This document shows, piece after piece, positions 51,464 to 61,162 of a stretch of DNA of 64,000 nt. The translations under genes and the position numbers were made by a program. The notes beneath the pieces were generated by a model that did not search any database, was not told where the DNA came from, and worked only from the letters and a program-made list of their open reading frames with translations. The stretch is from Microbacterium sp. T2.11-28 (GTDB taxonomy: Bacteria; Actinomycetota; Actinomycetes; Actinomycetales; Microbacteriaceae). The DNA lies in contig NZ_CATNHF010000032.1 in the NCBI RefSeq assembly GCF_950097975.1, positions 1 through 64,000 of the forward strand. Reading direction: 5' to 3'. Position 1 is the first letter of the stretch. Every line of letters starts with the position of its first letter.

Positions 51464-54042
51464 GCGACACCAGAACCGTGACCCTGCAGGTCAGCGGCAT
51501 GATCCGCGCGACCTCCAAGAACGTCACCGAAGCCCACCTGGGCCGACAACCCGGAGTGATCGCCGTCGACGCGAACCCGGTCTCACAGACCGCGACCGTC
51601 ACCTACGACCCCGAGACCACCTCGGTCGCCCACCTCCAGCAATGGGTCATCGACTGCGGGTACCACTGCGCCGGCCAGTCCGTCCCCGACCACATCTGCC
51701 CTCCCACCGGCGACTCACATGACCACGGCGCCCACGACCACGCCGGCCCCTCAGCCGACGGCGCACAAGAACCGCACGCGGGTCACGACGCGCACGAGGT
51801 CCACACGGATCCCACGGGTCACGCAAACCACGAGGGTCACGCAGGCCATCTCGACGACCCCGTCCACGACCACGCAGCTGGCCACGACCACACGCACGCA
51901 CCGTCGACGACGGCGGATGCCGGTGAGCACGCCGGTCACACCGCGGCCGCGGGTGGGCACGATCATGGTGCAGCGTCGGGGCACAGTGCGCAGGAAATGA
52001 TGGGCCACGGCGGGCACCACGGCGGGATGTCGATGGACGCGATGATCCGCGACATGCGCAACCGGTTCCTGGTCGCGCTGATCCTGTCGATCCCGATCAC
52101 CCTATGGTCTCCGATCGGGCGGGAGGTGATCGGATTCGAGGTGCCCGCCCCGTTCGGGCTACGTGATGACGTGTTCATGCTGATCCTGTCGCTGCCGGTG
52201 ATCTTCTACTCCGCGTGGATCTTCTTCGACGGCGCCTACCGGGCGCTGCGCGCGAAGACCCTCGACATGATGGTGCTCGTCGCGGTCGGAGTCGGCGCCG
52301 GCTGGCTGTACTCCCTCGCGGTCACCCTCACCGGCGGCGGTGAAGTGTTCTACGAAGCCGCCACCGTGCTTGCCACCTTCGTGCTGCTGGGGCATTGGGT
52401 GGAGATGCGCGCCCGCGGCGGCGCGAACGACGCCATCCGCACCCTCCTGGAGCTCGCACCCTCGCAGGCGGTCGTCATCCGTGACGGGCAGGAAGTCGAG
52501 ATCCCCACCAGCGAGGTCGTCCCGGGGGATCTGATGCTGGTGCGGCCGGGGGCGAAGATCCCCACCGACGGTGTCGTGGAATCCGGAGAGTCCGAGGTGG
52601 ACGAGTCGATGGTTACCGGCGAATCCATGCCGGTGGACAAAGCGCCCGGGTCGGAGGTGATCGGAGCGACCGTGAACACCGTCGGCACCCTCCGCGTCAC
52701 AGCCACCAAAGTCGGGTCGGACACGGCGTTGGCGCAGATCGTGAAGCTCGTGCAGGAGGCGCAGAACTCCAAAGCCCCCGGACAGCGCCTCGCCGACCGG
52801 GCAGCGTTCTGGCTGGTCCTGGTCGCCCTGATCGGCGGCACCCTCACCTTCCTGGTGTGGCTGCTCGCCGGCGCTGCGGTGCCGATGGCGATCCTATTCG
52901 CCATCACCGTCGTCGTCATCACCTGCCCCGACGCCCTCGGATTGGCGACGCCGACCGCGATCATGGTCGGCACCGGGCTCGGCGCGAAACGGGGCGTGTT
53001 GTTCAAGAACGCATCCGGGATCGAAACCGCCGCCCGCATCGACACGGTCGTGTTCGACAAGACCGGCACCCTCACCAAGGGGGAGCCGGAGGTCACCGAC
53101 TACATCCCCGTCGGCGGCGACGACCTCGAGACCCTCTCCCTCGCGGTCGCGTTGGAGCGGGAATCCGAGCATCCTCTGGCGAAAGCGATCGTGAATTACG
53201 CCGACGCCCGCGACATCCCCCGTCGCACCGCGACCGCGTTCCGAAACGTCACCGGGCAGGGCGCGATCGCCACCGTCGACGGTCGACAGGTCGTCCTCGG
53301 CAACCCGCGCCTTCTCACCGGGGAGGGGATCGACATCAGCGGGGTGCAGGCCGCTCAGCAGGACCTGGCTGGGTCCGGCCGCACCGCGATCCTGTTCGCC
53401 GTGGACGGGCAAGTCGCCGGGATCATCGGTCTCGCCGACGCACCCCGGGACACCGCAAAGACCGCGATCGACGCTCTCCACGAGCAGGGCGTCGAGGTCG
53501 CGATGCTCACCGGGGACAACAAGCCCACCGCCGACCGGATCGCCGCTCTCCTCGGCATCGACACCGTGATCGCGGATGTGCTCCCCGAGGACAAGTCCGC
53601 AAAGGTCGCCGAGCTGCAGAAGACGGGCAAGAAGGTCGCGATGGTCGGCGACGGCGTCAACGACGCCCCCGCCCTCGCCCAGGCCGACCTCGGCATCGCG
53701 ATCGGCGCCGGCACCGACGTCGCCATCGAGACCGCCGACGTGGTCCTGATGCGCTCGGACCCGCTCGATGTTGCGATCGCACTCAAGATCGGCAAGGGCA
53801 CACTGCGAAAGATGCGGCAGAACCTGGGCTGGGCCATCGGATACAACGCCGCCGCCCTCCCCATCGCCGCCGGCGTGTTCTACCCGGCGTTCGGGATCAT
53901 GCTGTCCCCGGAGATCGCCGCCCTGTCGATGTCCGGTTCCTCCGTGATCGTCGCCGTCAACGCCCTCCTCCTCAAGCGGCTCCGCCTGCCCGCCCAGGCG
54001 CCCGCTGCGACGACCATGCAGAAGGAGCCCGAACATGCCTGA
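51460..54042 (+). CDS. P1B-type ATPase with CPD motif and His-rich N-terminus (860 aa)
   Basis: The N-terminal HMA-like fold (1-70) has lost the metal cysteines: the loop reads SGMIRATSK where GMTCxxC is expected. A His-rich stretch (about 85-192) follows, with repeated HDH and HAGH. The catalytic core is intact: TGES, DKTGT (533-537) and GDGVNDAPA. The ion-binding triad is CPD (489-491), not CPC or CPH. It is most like CopB-type copper pumps, but CPD may change the metal or oxidation state. It overlaps xfp by 4 nt and the oxidase by 8 nt. Confidence 0.88.
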   Translation: MSDTRTVTLQVSGMIRATSKNVTEAHLGRQPGVIAVDANPVSQTATVTYDPETTSVAHLQQWVIDCGYHCAGQSVPDHICPPTGDSHDHGAHDHAGPSADGAQEPHAGHDAHEVHTDPTGHANHEGHAGHLDDPVHDHAAGHDHTHAPSTTADAGEHAGHTAAAGGHDHGAASGHSAQEMMGHGGHHGGMSMDAMIRDMRNRFLVALILSIPITLWSPIGREVIGFEVPAPFGLRDDVFMLILSLPVIFYSAWIFFDGAYRALRAKTLDMMVLVAVGVGAGWLYSLAVTLTGGGEVFYEAATVLATFVLLGHWVEMRARGGANDAIRTLLELAPSQAVVIRDGQEVEIPTSEVVPGDLMLVRPGAKIPTDGVVESGESEVDESMVTGESMPVDKAPGSEVIGATVNTVGTLRVTATKVGSDTALAQIVKLVQEAQNSKAPGQRLADRAAFWLVLVALIGGTLTFLVWLLAGAAVPMAILFAITVVVITCPDALGLATPTAIMVGTGLGAKRGVLFKNASGIETAARIDTVVFDKTGTLTKGEPEVTDYIPVGGDDLETLSLAVALERESEHPLAKAIVNYADARDIPRRTATAFRNVTGQGAIATVDGRQVVLGNPRLLTGEGIDISGVQAAQQDLAGSGRTAILFAVDGQVAGIIGLADAPRDTAKTAIDALHEQGVEVAMLTGDNKPTADRIAALLGIDTVIADVLPEDKSAKVAELQKTGKKVAMVGDGVNDAPALAQADLGIAIGAGTDVAIETADVVLMRSDPLDVAIALKIGKGTLRKMRQNLGWAIGYNAAALPIAAGVFYPAFGIMLSPEIAALSMSGSSVIVAVNALLLKRLRLPAQAPAATTMQKEPEHA

Positions 54043-55564
54043 CCGTCCGCTCTCTCCCACACCGTCCTCACCGATGCTGCTGACCCGAAGAGGTGTGCTC
54101 GGACTCGGACTGGGCGCCGTCGCGGCAGCCGTGCTCGCCTCCTGCACCCCCGCGCCGCAATGGGTGACACCCACCGGCGCAGCGGTGTCCGGCACGGAGA
54201 AGAACCGCGGCGGCACCGGCCGAGTCACCACCGTCGACCTCACCGCCGCCCCCACCACGCTCGACCTGGCCGGTACCGCCGCCGCCACCTGGGCGTTCGG
54301 AGGTATCCCGGCCCCGGTAATCCGGCTCACCGCAGGCGACACGCTGAAAGCGACCGTCCGCAACCAGCTCGACGCGGACACCTCCGTGCACTGGCACGGA
54401 CTCGCCCTCCGCAACGACATGGATGGGGTCCCTCCGGTCACCCAAGCCCCCATCGCCCCGGGCGGACAGTTCGCATACGAGTTCGTCACCCCGCATCCGG
54501 GCACCTACTGGTTCCACCCCCACGTCGGCCCGCAACTGGACCACGGCCTCTACGGTGCGCTCATCATCGACGACCCGGACGAGAAGGTGACGTGGGACGA
54601 CGAATGGGTGCTGATCCTCGACGACTGGCTCGACGGCGTCACCGCCACCCCGGACCAGGTCCTCACCGACCTCTCGAAGGGCATGGGAGACATGGGCGGG
54701 ATGGGCGACATGTTCATGCGGATGGGGAACCTGCTGATGGGTGCCACCTCCGACCTGCTCGGCGGCGACGCCGGCGACGTCTACTACCCGCACTACCTCA
54801 TCAACGGCAAACCCAAAGCCGACCCCGCTCAGTTCACCGGCACCCCCGGGAGCCGGGTCAGGGTCCGGATCATCAACGCCGGCAGCGACACCGCCTTCCG
54901 GTTCGCGATCGGTGGTCACAGCCTGACCATCACCCACACCGACGGGTTCCCGGTTGTGCCCGCTGTGGTCGATAGCGTCCTGATCGGGATGGGAGAGCGC
55001 TACGACTTGCTCGTCCGCCTCAATGATGGGGCGTTCCCGATCGTTGCCCAGGCGGAAGGCAAGCAGGATCGGGCCCTGGCCGTTCTACGCACCGGCGCGG
55101 GGACGGCGCCGGTGAGCGGGACTACAATTCCCGAACTGAGCGCTGGCAGGGTTGGACTGGCAACGAACCTCACAGCCGCCGCACATGTCTCGTTGAGGGA
55201 CACAACCCCCGACCGGATCATTCACCTGGCCCTCACCGGCGGGATGCAGGCATATGACTGGGGGATCGACGGACGGCGGTTCGATGTGAGAGACCCGATG
55301 CGCGACGCCCATGCAATCAACGAAGGGGAACGCGTCCAGTTGCAGATTCTCAACGACACCAAAATGTGGCATCCCTTCCACTTGCACGGCCACACCTACC
55401 AGCACCCGGATGGAGGCCCACGAAAAGACACCTCGATCATTCTGCCCGGTCAGACCCTCAAAGTGGACTTCGAAGCTGACAACCCGGGCCTGTGGGTCGC
55501 TCACTGCCACAACATCTACCACGCTGAGTCCGGTATGACCGCGTTGGTCGGGTACCGGTCCTGA
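54035..55564 (+). CDS. TAT-type multicopper oxidase lipoprotein (509 aa)
   Basis: A twin-arginine signal ([11 protein letters not shown]) with LASC (Cys37) suggests export in folded form and lipidation. Four copper-ligand motifs are present: [17 protein letters not shown] and [12 protein letters not shown]; the final Met is the T1 axial ligand. A Met/Gly-rich loop ([16 protein letters not shown]) in the middle is typical of CueO/CopA-type copper oxidases. It oxidises Cu(I) and would guard the outer face. ATG 54035 overlaps the ATPase stop by 8 nt. From about 55,100 the GC content falls. Confidence 0.9.
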   Translation: MPDRPLSPTPSSPMLLTRRGVLGLGLGAVAAAVLASCTPAPQWVTPTGAAVSGTEKNRGGTGRVTTVDLTAAPTTLDLAGTAAATWAFGGIPAPVIRLTAGDTLKATVRNQLDADTSVHWHGLALRNDMDGVPPVTQAPIAPGGQFAYEFVTPHPGTYWFHPHVGPQLDHGLYGALIIDDPDEKVTWDDEWVLILDDWLDGVTATPDQVLTDLSKGMGDMGGMGDMFMRMGNLLMGATSDLLGGDAGDVYYPHYLINGKPKADPAQFTGTPGSRVRVRIINAGSDTAFRFAIGGHSLTITHTDGFPVVPAVVDSVLIGMGERYDLLVRLNDGAFPIVAQAEGKQDRALAVLRTGAGTAPVSGTTIPELSAGRVGLATNLTAAAHVSLRDTTPDRIIHLALTGGMQAYDWGIDGRRFDVRDPMRDAHAINEGERVQLQILNDTKMWHPFHLHGHTYQHPDGGPRKDTSIILPGQTLKVDFEADNPGLWVAHCHNIYHAESGMTALVGYRS

Positions 55565-55685
55565 TCATTCCATGACTCCGGAAAGCCCGTAGGGCCACGA
55601 CGACTTAGGACGGCGCGTCACCAGCGTCACATTGCCGCCGCTGCGATGGCCGGACGACACTCCCAAGCAGATACAGGAAGCCACC

Positions 55686-56114
55686 ATGAACAAGACTGTT
55701 TTCAGAGTGGGATTGATCGCGACCGCCCTGGTTGTTGCAGCCCTCCTCTATGCGATCCTCGTCGCAATGGTCGAGTCGGAACGTCAACGCCATTCGCTCC
55801 CGGGATCAGGCGAGATAGGAGTCGACTCCGAGAATCGTGTCATGGTCGTGACCCGGCCCCTCACACAGGGGGATCTCTCTTCCGAGCCGGGCGCTATCGA
55901 CGCAAGAAAAGTGGGTGCCGACGTGCTTCCTAGTCGGTCGAATCTCCCGGGGGACCGCTGTCCCGAGGACCGCCGCTGGGGTATGGGCTCGCGAGGGCTG
56001 GCCGTCGTCGGGACCGGCTGGGATCGGATCACGCAGGTTGCTGGCCCACTCGATCGCCATCCACGCGTCGCTCGCGCGCTGCCGCTGAGTACTACGGACC
56101 GCACGCCACTGTGA
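55686..56114 (+). CDS. small membrane-anchored hypothetical protein (142 aa)
   Basis: ATG 55686 follows CAGGAAG. The first 40 residues form a signal anchor (VGLIATALVVAALLYAILVAMV). The rest is polar and Arg/Pro-rich and does not look like a folded domain, so this may be a frame degraded after the anchor. It lies between the oxidase and the two-component genes. Confidence 0.4.
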   Translation: MNKTVFRVGLIATALVVAALLYAILVAMVESERQRHSLPGSGEIGVDSENRVMVVTRPLTQGDLSSEPGAIDARKVGADVLPSRSNLPGDRCPEDRRWGMGSRGLAVVGTGWDRITQVAGPLDRHPRVARALPLSTTDRTPL

Positions 56115-56178
56115 TGCCTTCTTCGAGTCCGATCGCGGCGAATTCGATCCCGATCGTGTTGCGAAAGGGCACACAGTC

Positions 56179-56889
56179 ATGAGCAGCCACTTGCCAGATC
56201 GCCGCCGCGCGCTCGTCGTCGACGATGAAGAGGCGCTCGCGGACGTGCTCGCCGGATACCTGGAGCGCGAGGGGTTCGAGGTCGCGTCGGCGGCCGATGG
56301 GCCTTCGGCGGTGCGCTTGGCGCGCGAGCGGGATCCTGCTGTCGTGGTGTTGGATCTGGGCTTGCCTGGCCTGGACGGGGTGGAGGTCTGCCGGAGCATA
56401 CGCACCTTCTCGGACTGCTACATCCTCATGCTCACGGCCCGAGTCGACGAGGTCGACATGCTGATCGGGTTGTCGGTGGGAGCGGACGACTACATGACCA
56501 AGCCGTTCAGCCCGCGCGAGCTCGTCGCCCGCATCGGGGTCATGATGCGGCGTCCGCGCGCCGCGGCTGCGGAAGGGACTGCCCCGCTCGTTTCGTTTGG
56601 CGCGTTGGCGATCGACGTTCGAGGGCGCGAAGTGTCCCTGGGGGGACGCCCGGTGCCGCTGACGCGCATCGAGTTCGACGTGCTGGCGGCGTTGGCGCTG
56701 AACCCGGGTCAGGTGTTCACTCGCCAGGCGCTCATCAACGCGGTGTGGGGTGGCGAGTGGGTCGGCGATGACCACCTCGTGGATGTGCATGTTCTGCACA
56801 TCCGGCAGAAGCTCGGCGACACGGCCACCGAGCAGAAGTATGTCCGGACGGTCCGCGGGGTGGGATATCGGATGGGGCCGGGGCGATGA
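56179..56889 (+). CDS. OmpR-family response regulator (236 aa)
   Basis: The receiver domain (about 10-120) has the acidic pair DD (15-16), phosphorylated Asp59 in VVVLDLGLPG, a Thr in MLTARVDE and the Lys in MTKPFSP. The C-terminal winged helix (about 135-235) includes LTRIEFDVLAALALNPGQVF and the YVRTVRGVGYRMG ending. It pairs with the kinase that follows with a 4-nt overlap. Linked to copper genes, it resembles CopR-type regulators (inference). Confidence 0.92.
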   Translation: MSSHLPDRRRALVVDDEEALADVLAGYLEREGFEVASAADGPSAVRLARERDPAVVVLDLGLPGLDGVEVCRSIRTFSDCYILMLTARVDEVDMLIGLSVGADDYMTKPFSPRELVARIGVMMRRPRAAAAEGTAPLVSFGALAIDVRGREVSLGGRPVPLTRIEFDVLAALALNPGQVFTRQALINAVWGGEWVGDDHLVDVHVLHIRQKLGDTATEQKYVRTVRGVGYRMGPGR

Positions 56890-58028
56890 TCATCGCCGCC
56901 GGTGCGCCTGTGGTGCGCGGGATCGCCGCGCGTCTTGTCATCGCGATGACCTTGGTCGTCTTCGCAGGAGGGCTCACGGCGTTCCTCGTCGCGACTCTCG
57001 TCGGCCCGGCCCTGTTCCTCCAACACGTCACCGAGTCGGGAGGGGCCTCCCAAGACGCCATCGGCCACGCGGAGGAGGCCTTCCGATCCGCGAGCACGCT
57101 CGCGACGACCATCGCTCTGGGCTCCGCCACGGTGACATCCGTCGCCGCCAGTGTCTTCCTCGCGCGCCGCATCGGCGCGTCGTTGCGCACGATGGCCGAG
57201 GCGTCGACACGTCTCGCCGCCGGTCGCTTCGATACCCGTGTGACAGCGCCCGGGGTCGGTGCCGAGTTCGACCAGCTCGCGCGTGCTTTCAACGCTATGG
57301 CCGATCGTCTCGACCGAGACGAGCAGCTGCGCCGGCGGCTGACGGCGGACGTGGCCCATGAGCTGCGCACGCCGGTCGCCACCATAGCGGCCACCCTGGA
57401 CGCGCTGGACGACGACGTGCAGCAGCTCACTCCCGCGACCACCGCGGTGTTGCGGGCACAGGCGTCCCGTCTCACCCGGCTCTCCGCGGACCTCTCCGAC
57501 GTCAGCCGTGTCGACAGCGGTAACCTGCACCTGCACCGGCAACCCCTTGCACCCGGGGCGATCCTCTCGGCGGCGGCGGCAGCGGCCGCCGGCGCCTACG
57601 CCGCCGCCGGCGTGACCCTCGTCGTCGATGCGCCGCACCTGCCGGACCTGCCCGTGGACCTCGACCGGCTCGGGCAGGTGTTCGCGAATCTTCTCGACAA
57701 CGCGTTGCGGCATACCCCTGCTGGCGGCACCGTCCGCGTCAGCGCCGCGCCCACCCCGAGCGGGGTGCGCTTCGTCGTCGCCGATAACGGGGAAGGCATC
57801 GACCAGGCACACCTGCCGCACCTGTTCGAGCGGTTCTATCGGGTGGACGCTGCCAGGGACCGCGCGCACGGCGGGTCGGGGATCGGCCTCAGCATCACCC
57901 GCGCCCTCGTGCACGCGCACGGCGGAACCGTCACCGCCCACAGCGCGGGCGCGGGCCACGGCGCAGAATTCCTCATCGAACTGCCCCTCGATGGGGAGGA
58001 CGCCGCGCGGGGGGCGCACCTTCAGTGA
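56886..58028 (+). CDS. sensor histidine kinase (380 aa)
   Basis: Two membrane helices (about 16-40 and 72-93) enclose a short sensing loop, too small for a large ligand domain. HAMP follows (ARRIGASLRTMAEASTRLA), then the phosphorylated His158 in ADVAHELRTP and a HATPase domain with FANLLDNALRHTP and GGSGIGLSI. The ATG at 56886 overlaps the regulator stop. A copper signal is likely from the neighbourhood, but the small loop has no clear metal-binding cluster. Confidence 0.92.
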   Translation: MIIAAGAPVVRGIAARLVIAMTLVVFAGGLTAFLVATLVGPALFLQHVTESGGASQDAIGHAEEAFRSASTLATTIALGSATVTSVAASVFLARRIGASLRTMAEASTRLAAGRFDTRVTAPGVGAEFDQLARAFNAMADRLDRDEQLRRRLTADVAHELRTPVATIAATLDALDDDVQQLTPATTAVLRAQASRLTRLSADLSDVSRVDSGNLHLHRQPLAPGAILSAAAAAAAGAYAAAGVTLVVDAPHLPDLPVDLDRLGQVFANLLDNALRHTPAGGTVRVSAAPTPSGVRFVVADNGEGIDQAHLPHLFERFYRVDAARDRAHGGSGIGLSITRALVHAHGGTVTAHSAGAGHGAEFLIELPLDGEDAARGAHLQ

Positions 58029-58114
58029 TTCTTCATCAGACCACGGCGCGTCCTTGATCTGCGCCGCCCAGTCTGGAAGGACGGCAACCCCGCCGGTGAA
58101 TTGAGGAGGCGGTC

Positions 58115-58360
58115 GTGAGCGTGTGGTGCGGGCAGATGGATGTCGTCGGCTGGATCGCCATGGTCGCCGGGTGGGGGATCGTCATCGGAGTCGTCGTCTG
58201 GGCGGTGCAACGCATCTTCCCCGCCCCGCAGACACCGAGCGACGCGAAGTCCTTGCTGGACGCACGTCTAGCAAGCGGCGACATCGACCTTCCCACCTAC
58301 CAGTCCATCCGGGCCGCTGTGAACGATTCGGCGCCCGTCAACAATGAAGGAACACGATGA
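58115..58360 (+). CDS. SHOCT-domain membrane protein (81 aa)
   Basis: One membrane helix (about 9-34) is followed by a SHOCT domain with DAKSLLDARLASGDIDLPTY. Such short proteins occur with metal-resistance operons. GTG 58115 follows GAGGAGG. It overlaps the next gene by 4 nt. Confidence 0.75.
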   Translation: MSVWCGQMDVVGWIAMVAGWGIVIGVVVWAVQRIFPAPQTPSDAKSLLDARLASGDIDLPTYQSIRAAVNDSAPVNNEGTR

Positions 58361-58596
58361 AGAAGCACCTCATTCTCCTCGCCGGCGCCGCGACGATCAT
58401 CCTCGTCGGCCTGGTCGCGTTCGGCGTCGATCTCGCCCAGGCGCTGCCGTTTGCCCTGCTGCTCGCCTGCCCGCTCAGCATGATCGCCATGATGTACTTC
58501 ATGAACAGGCACGGCACGCACGGCCACGGAGAGCCGTCGACTTCGGCGCACGACCAGCATGCCCCGTCACGCGACAACCACGAGCGCCTTCCCTGA
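58357..58596 (+). CDS. DUF2933-like membrane protein (79 aa)
   Basis: Two membrane helices (about 5-24 and 29-49) carry the LACPLSMIAMMYFMN motif and a tail with HGTHGHGE. It resembles the protein at 24331 and the DUF2933 family near copper genes. The His-rich end could bind copper. ATG 58357 overlaps the SHOCT gene stop by 4 nt. It closes the operon at the terminator. Confidence 0.75.
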   Translation: MKKHLILLAGAATIILVGLVAFGVDLAQALPFALLLACPLSMIAMMYFMNRHGTHGHGEPSTSAHDQHAPSRDNHERLP

Positions 58597-58640
58597 TCCG
58601 GCTGAGGCACCCCGCCCAATCGGTGGGGCCCGTTTGACCC

Positions 58641-58681
58641 GCACCCTCACCTTCGCCGATGAACGGCGGGGGTGAGGGTGC
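58641..58681. terminator. strong hairpin after the two-component operon
   Basis: GCACCCTCACC ... GGTGAGGGTGC forms an 11-bp perfect stem that continues as CGCCG/CGGCG with wobble pairs, about 18 bp, around an ATGAA loop. A short CTTACT follows. It terminates the operon from 56179. Confidence 0.8.
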
Positions 58682-58814
58682 CTTACTGTCCACGGCGCTC
58701 TTCCCTCGCTGCCAGCCCGGGGGAGCAGACTGGGGGGACCCGGCAACGCCCTCTGCCCCGTCGCAGCGAGGTACCGGCGCTGCAGTGACGAGAATCCCGG
58801 CGGAGAACGGACTC

Positions 58815-59126
58815 ATGGACATCGAGCTCCTGCACATCGACGACTGTCCGAGCTGGGTCGACATGCGCCGTCGACTCGAGGCGGCCCTCCGTGCGACGGG
58901 CTTCGGCGACACCCCCATCCGGCTCCGAGTCGTCACGACCGGAGAGGAAGCCGCCCGCCTGCGGTTCGCCGGATCGCCGACGATCCTTCTCGACGGCGCG
59001 GACCTCTTCCCCGGCGGGGAACCAGCCTCGGACGTCGCGTGCCGGGTCTACGCGACCCCGACTGGGCTCGCCGGGCTGCCGACCACCGAGCAGCTCATAG
59101 ACGCGATCGCGTCTCGCGCACGGTGA
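58815..59126 (+). CDS. thioredoxin-fold protein with CxxW motif (103 aa)
   Basis: The fold is small and single-domain: ELLHIDDCPSWVDM, then a helix, an RLRVVTTGEEAARL strand and a cis-Pro-containing GSPTILLDG. It has only one cysteine in the active-site region (C-P-S-W), unlike ordinary thioredoxins. Similar proteins, often named alkylmercury lyase-like, occur near metal genes. It could bind a metal through a single thiol. ATG 58815 is preceded by a weak GGCGGAG site. It is convergent with the redox operon. Confidence 0.7.
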   Translation: MDIELLHIDDCPSWVDMRRRLEAALRATGFGDTPIRLRVVTTGEEAARLRFAGSPTILLDGADLFPGGEPASDVACRVYATPTGLAGLPTTEQLIDAIASRAR

Positions 59127-59204
59127 CTCGCGCACGGGGGCCTCCTCGCCAGAGCCCGGCCTTCGCCTCGCGGGTCTCGGTGGGTGTCGCGGTCGCGCAG
59201 GGGT

Positions 59205-59807
59205 CTATCCCAGCGCTTCCTGCACTTCGTGGAGGAGCTCCTCGGGGTCCAGCCACATCGAGGGGTAATCGCCGCGCCAGCGCTCGTTCCCCTCGGCGTC
59301 GATGAGCACGAACCCGTGACCGGGAAGACCGGCATGCATGCCTCTGCCGAGGACGTCGTAGGCCTCCGACACGGTCCCATCGTCGAGCAGGTACGGGGTT
59401 GTGACGCCGAACGCGTCCATGTCCGCCTGGATCTGCGCGGCCGGGTTCATAACGATGGGGAGGACGGTGATGTCCTTTTCGGCGAAGCCCGGGTTCTTCT
59501 CGATCGCGGCCATCTGTGCGGTGCAGGAACCGCATCCGGCGCCCTCATTGAAGTACAGCACCACCGTCTCGCCGCGGAGATCGCTCAGACTGACCGTGCT
59601 CCCATCGGTAGCGGGCAGCGTGAAGTCTGCGGCGGCTTCGACATCGACCGGGGCCGCCTCGGGGATGGCGGAGTAGATCCCGTACCCGACCAGGACGGCG
59701 CCGACGGTAACGGCCGAGGCGGTCACCCAGATCCGTGTCCGTGAGCGGGGGCTCTGCCGGCGGGTGCGGGCGGGGGCGCTGACCGTTTCGCGAGTCTTGC
59801 GGTTCAT
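59205..59807 (-). CDS. membrane-anchored peroxiredoxin/thioredoxin-like protein (200 aa)
   Basis: One membrane helix (about 27-46) anchors an exported AhpC/TSA-like domain with CGSC (92-95) in FNEGAGCGSCTAQM. The FTLPATDGSTVSLSDLRG start and HGFVLIDAEG segment fit redoxins. It probably receives electrons from the adjacent CcdA-like protein to reduce exported disulfides or peroxides. Starts with ATG 59807, overlapping the CcdA-like stop by 4 nt. Confidence 0.8.
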   Translation of the reverse strand: MNRKTRETVSAPARTRRQSPRSRTRIWVTASAVTVGAVLVGYGIYSAIPEAAPVDVEAAADFTLPATDGSTVSLSDLRGETVVLYFNEGAGCGSCTAQMAAIEKNPGFAEKDITVLPIVMNPAAQIQADMDAFGVTTPYLLDDGTVSEAYDVLGRGMHAGLPGHGFVLIDAEGNERWRGDYPSMWLDPEELLHEVQEALG

Positions 59808-60778
59808 GGGGTGCTCTCCGTGGGTCGGGGTGTGGGGTCAGCGACGGGGTCCGGTGCGTCGATAGCGCGTCCCGTGGTCTCGGGCGAGTCGCCTCCGTCG
59901 GGTGGGTCGGGGGGTGTGTCGTGGCCACGATCGCGGAGCGTCACGAGCACGAAGATGCCGACCAACCCGATCAGGGCGGCGCCCAGAACGGGGTCCGGGA
60001 TGGGCGCCGTCCACTGCAGGACGAACGCGAACAGATCGGTCAGCCACGCGGCGACCCCTGACTGCGACCCGCCGCCGGTCATATCGGTCGCACCGGCCTG
60101 CAGGATCACTGCGACGCCCATCGCAACGAATCCGGCCGCGACGATCAGGTTCACGGTGTTCGTCGCGAGGATCCGACGCCCCACCCGCAGGCGCACCGGC
60201 TTGGCGCGCAGCCACGACTGTCCGCCCTTGGGAAGCTTGTCCCATAGCAGCGCCATGAGGAACAGCGGGAGCACCATCCCGAACACATATGCAAGGCCGA
60301 GCACCGTGCCACCTGCCGGTGATCCGGACAGGGCGGACAGTGTCATCACCCCTGCGAGCACGGGCGCGCAGCAGCTCGACGCGATGCCGGAGAACACGCC
60401 GAGGCTGAAGAAGGTCGCCGTGTCGCTCCTCCCCGCGCTGGGGGCTCGCAGCATCCCGGGCATGGACCACATCCGGCCGGACAGGGCCAGGATCGCCAGC
60501 CCGATCATCAGAAGCCCGCCGGCCCAGTAGAGGACCGCGTGGTAGCGGGCGATGGCGCCGGCGATCAAGTTGGCGCCCACAGTGATCGGGACGAGAACAG
60601 CCGCGAGTCCGGCGGCGAAGACGAAAGTCAGCGGCAGCAGCTTCCAGCGTCGGTTCTTCACGGCGGCGGCGAGGTAGCTGGGGGCGAGGAAGACGATGCA
60701 GCAGGGCGCGAACAACGCGACGCCGCCGGCGAGAAAGGCGGCGAGGATCGACCCGGTCGCGAGGAGTTCACTGCCCAT
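59804..60778 (-). CDS. CcdA-like thiol-disulfide transporter with CC pairs (324 aa)
   Basis: Six to eight membrane helices carry two paired cysteines, APCCIVFLAPSYL and SSCCAPVLAGVM, instead of the single cysteines of ordinary CcdA. This doubles the usual electron-transfer cysteines and may bind metal. A charged C-terminal tail rich in Pro/Asp follows. It shares one base with the upstream glutaredoxin-like stop and overlaps the peroxiredoxin gene by 4 nt. Confidence 0.8.
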   Translation of the reverse strand: MGSELLATGSILAAFLAGGVALFAPCCIVFLAPSYLAAAVKNRRWKLLPLTFVFAAGLAAVLVPITVGANLIAGAIARYHAVLYWAGGLLMIGLAILALSGRMWSMPGMLRAPSAGRSDTATFFSLGVFSGIASSCCAPVLAGVMTLSALSGSPAGGTVLGLAYVFGMVLPLFLMALLWDKLPKGGQSWLRAKPVRLRVGRRILATNTVNLIVAAGFVAMGVAVILQAGATDMTGGGSQSGVAAWLTDLFAFVLQWTAPIPDPVLGAALIGLVGIFVLVTLRDRGHDTPPDPPDGGDSPETTGRAIDAPDPVADPTPRPTESTP

Positions 60779-61068
60779 CAGATACGAGCTCGCGGCACGC
60801 CGAGAACGCGCGCAAGGGGTCCGCGCGGCAGTCGTCCAGCGCTGAAGAACTCCCCCTCGAGCAGGATCAGAGGGAACATCGCCGGTCGATACTGAGCGAC
60901 AAGGGCAGCTCCCCGAGCTGATACGGCATCGACCACCTCAAGGTCGACAAGACCTTGAGCGCGGGCTCTCTCGAGCACGAGTTCGGCGTCAGCACAGTGT
61001 CCGCAGGCGGCGGAGGACACCAGCTGGACCTGCGGACGGCTGGGCACCACGGGAGATCGATCATTCAC
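60778..61068 (-). CDS. glutaredoxin/thioredoxin-like protein with CxxC (96 aa)
   Basis: A small thioredoxin-fold protein has SAACGHCADAELVLERA near the N-terminus (C-G-H-C), and an FPLILLEGEFFSAGRLPRG strand-Pro segment. Starts with GTG 61068; a weaker ribosome site is present. It is the first gene of a three-gene thiol operon with CcdA-like and peroxiredoxin proteins and may supply electrons. Confidence 0.75.
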   Translation of the reverse strand: MNDRSPVVPSRPQVQLVSSAACGHCADAELVLERARAQGLVDLEVVDAVSARGAALVAQYRPAMFPLILLEGEFFSAGRLPRGPLARVLGVPRARI

Positions 61069-61162
61069 AGTCCTAGGCTCGTCAGCGAGTGTGGAGATTG
61101 CGTTGGATTCTGATGAAGGCTCCGTGAAGAGCTTTGCTGAATCGTCTTCGACGTTGGGGCTT

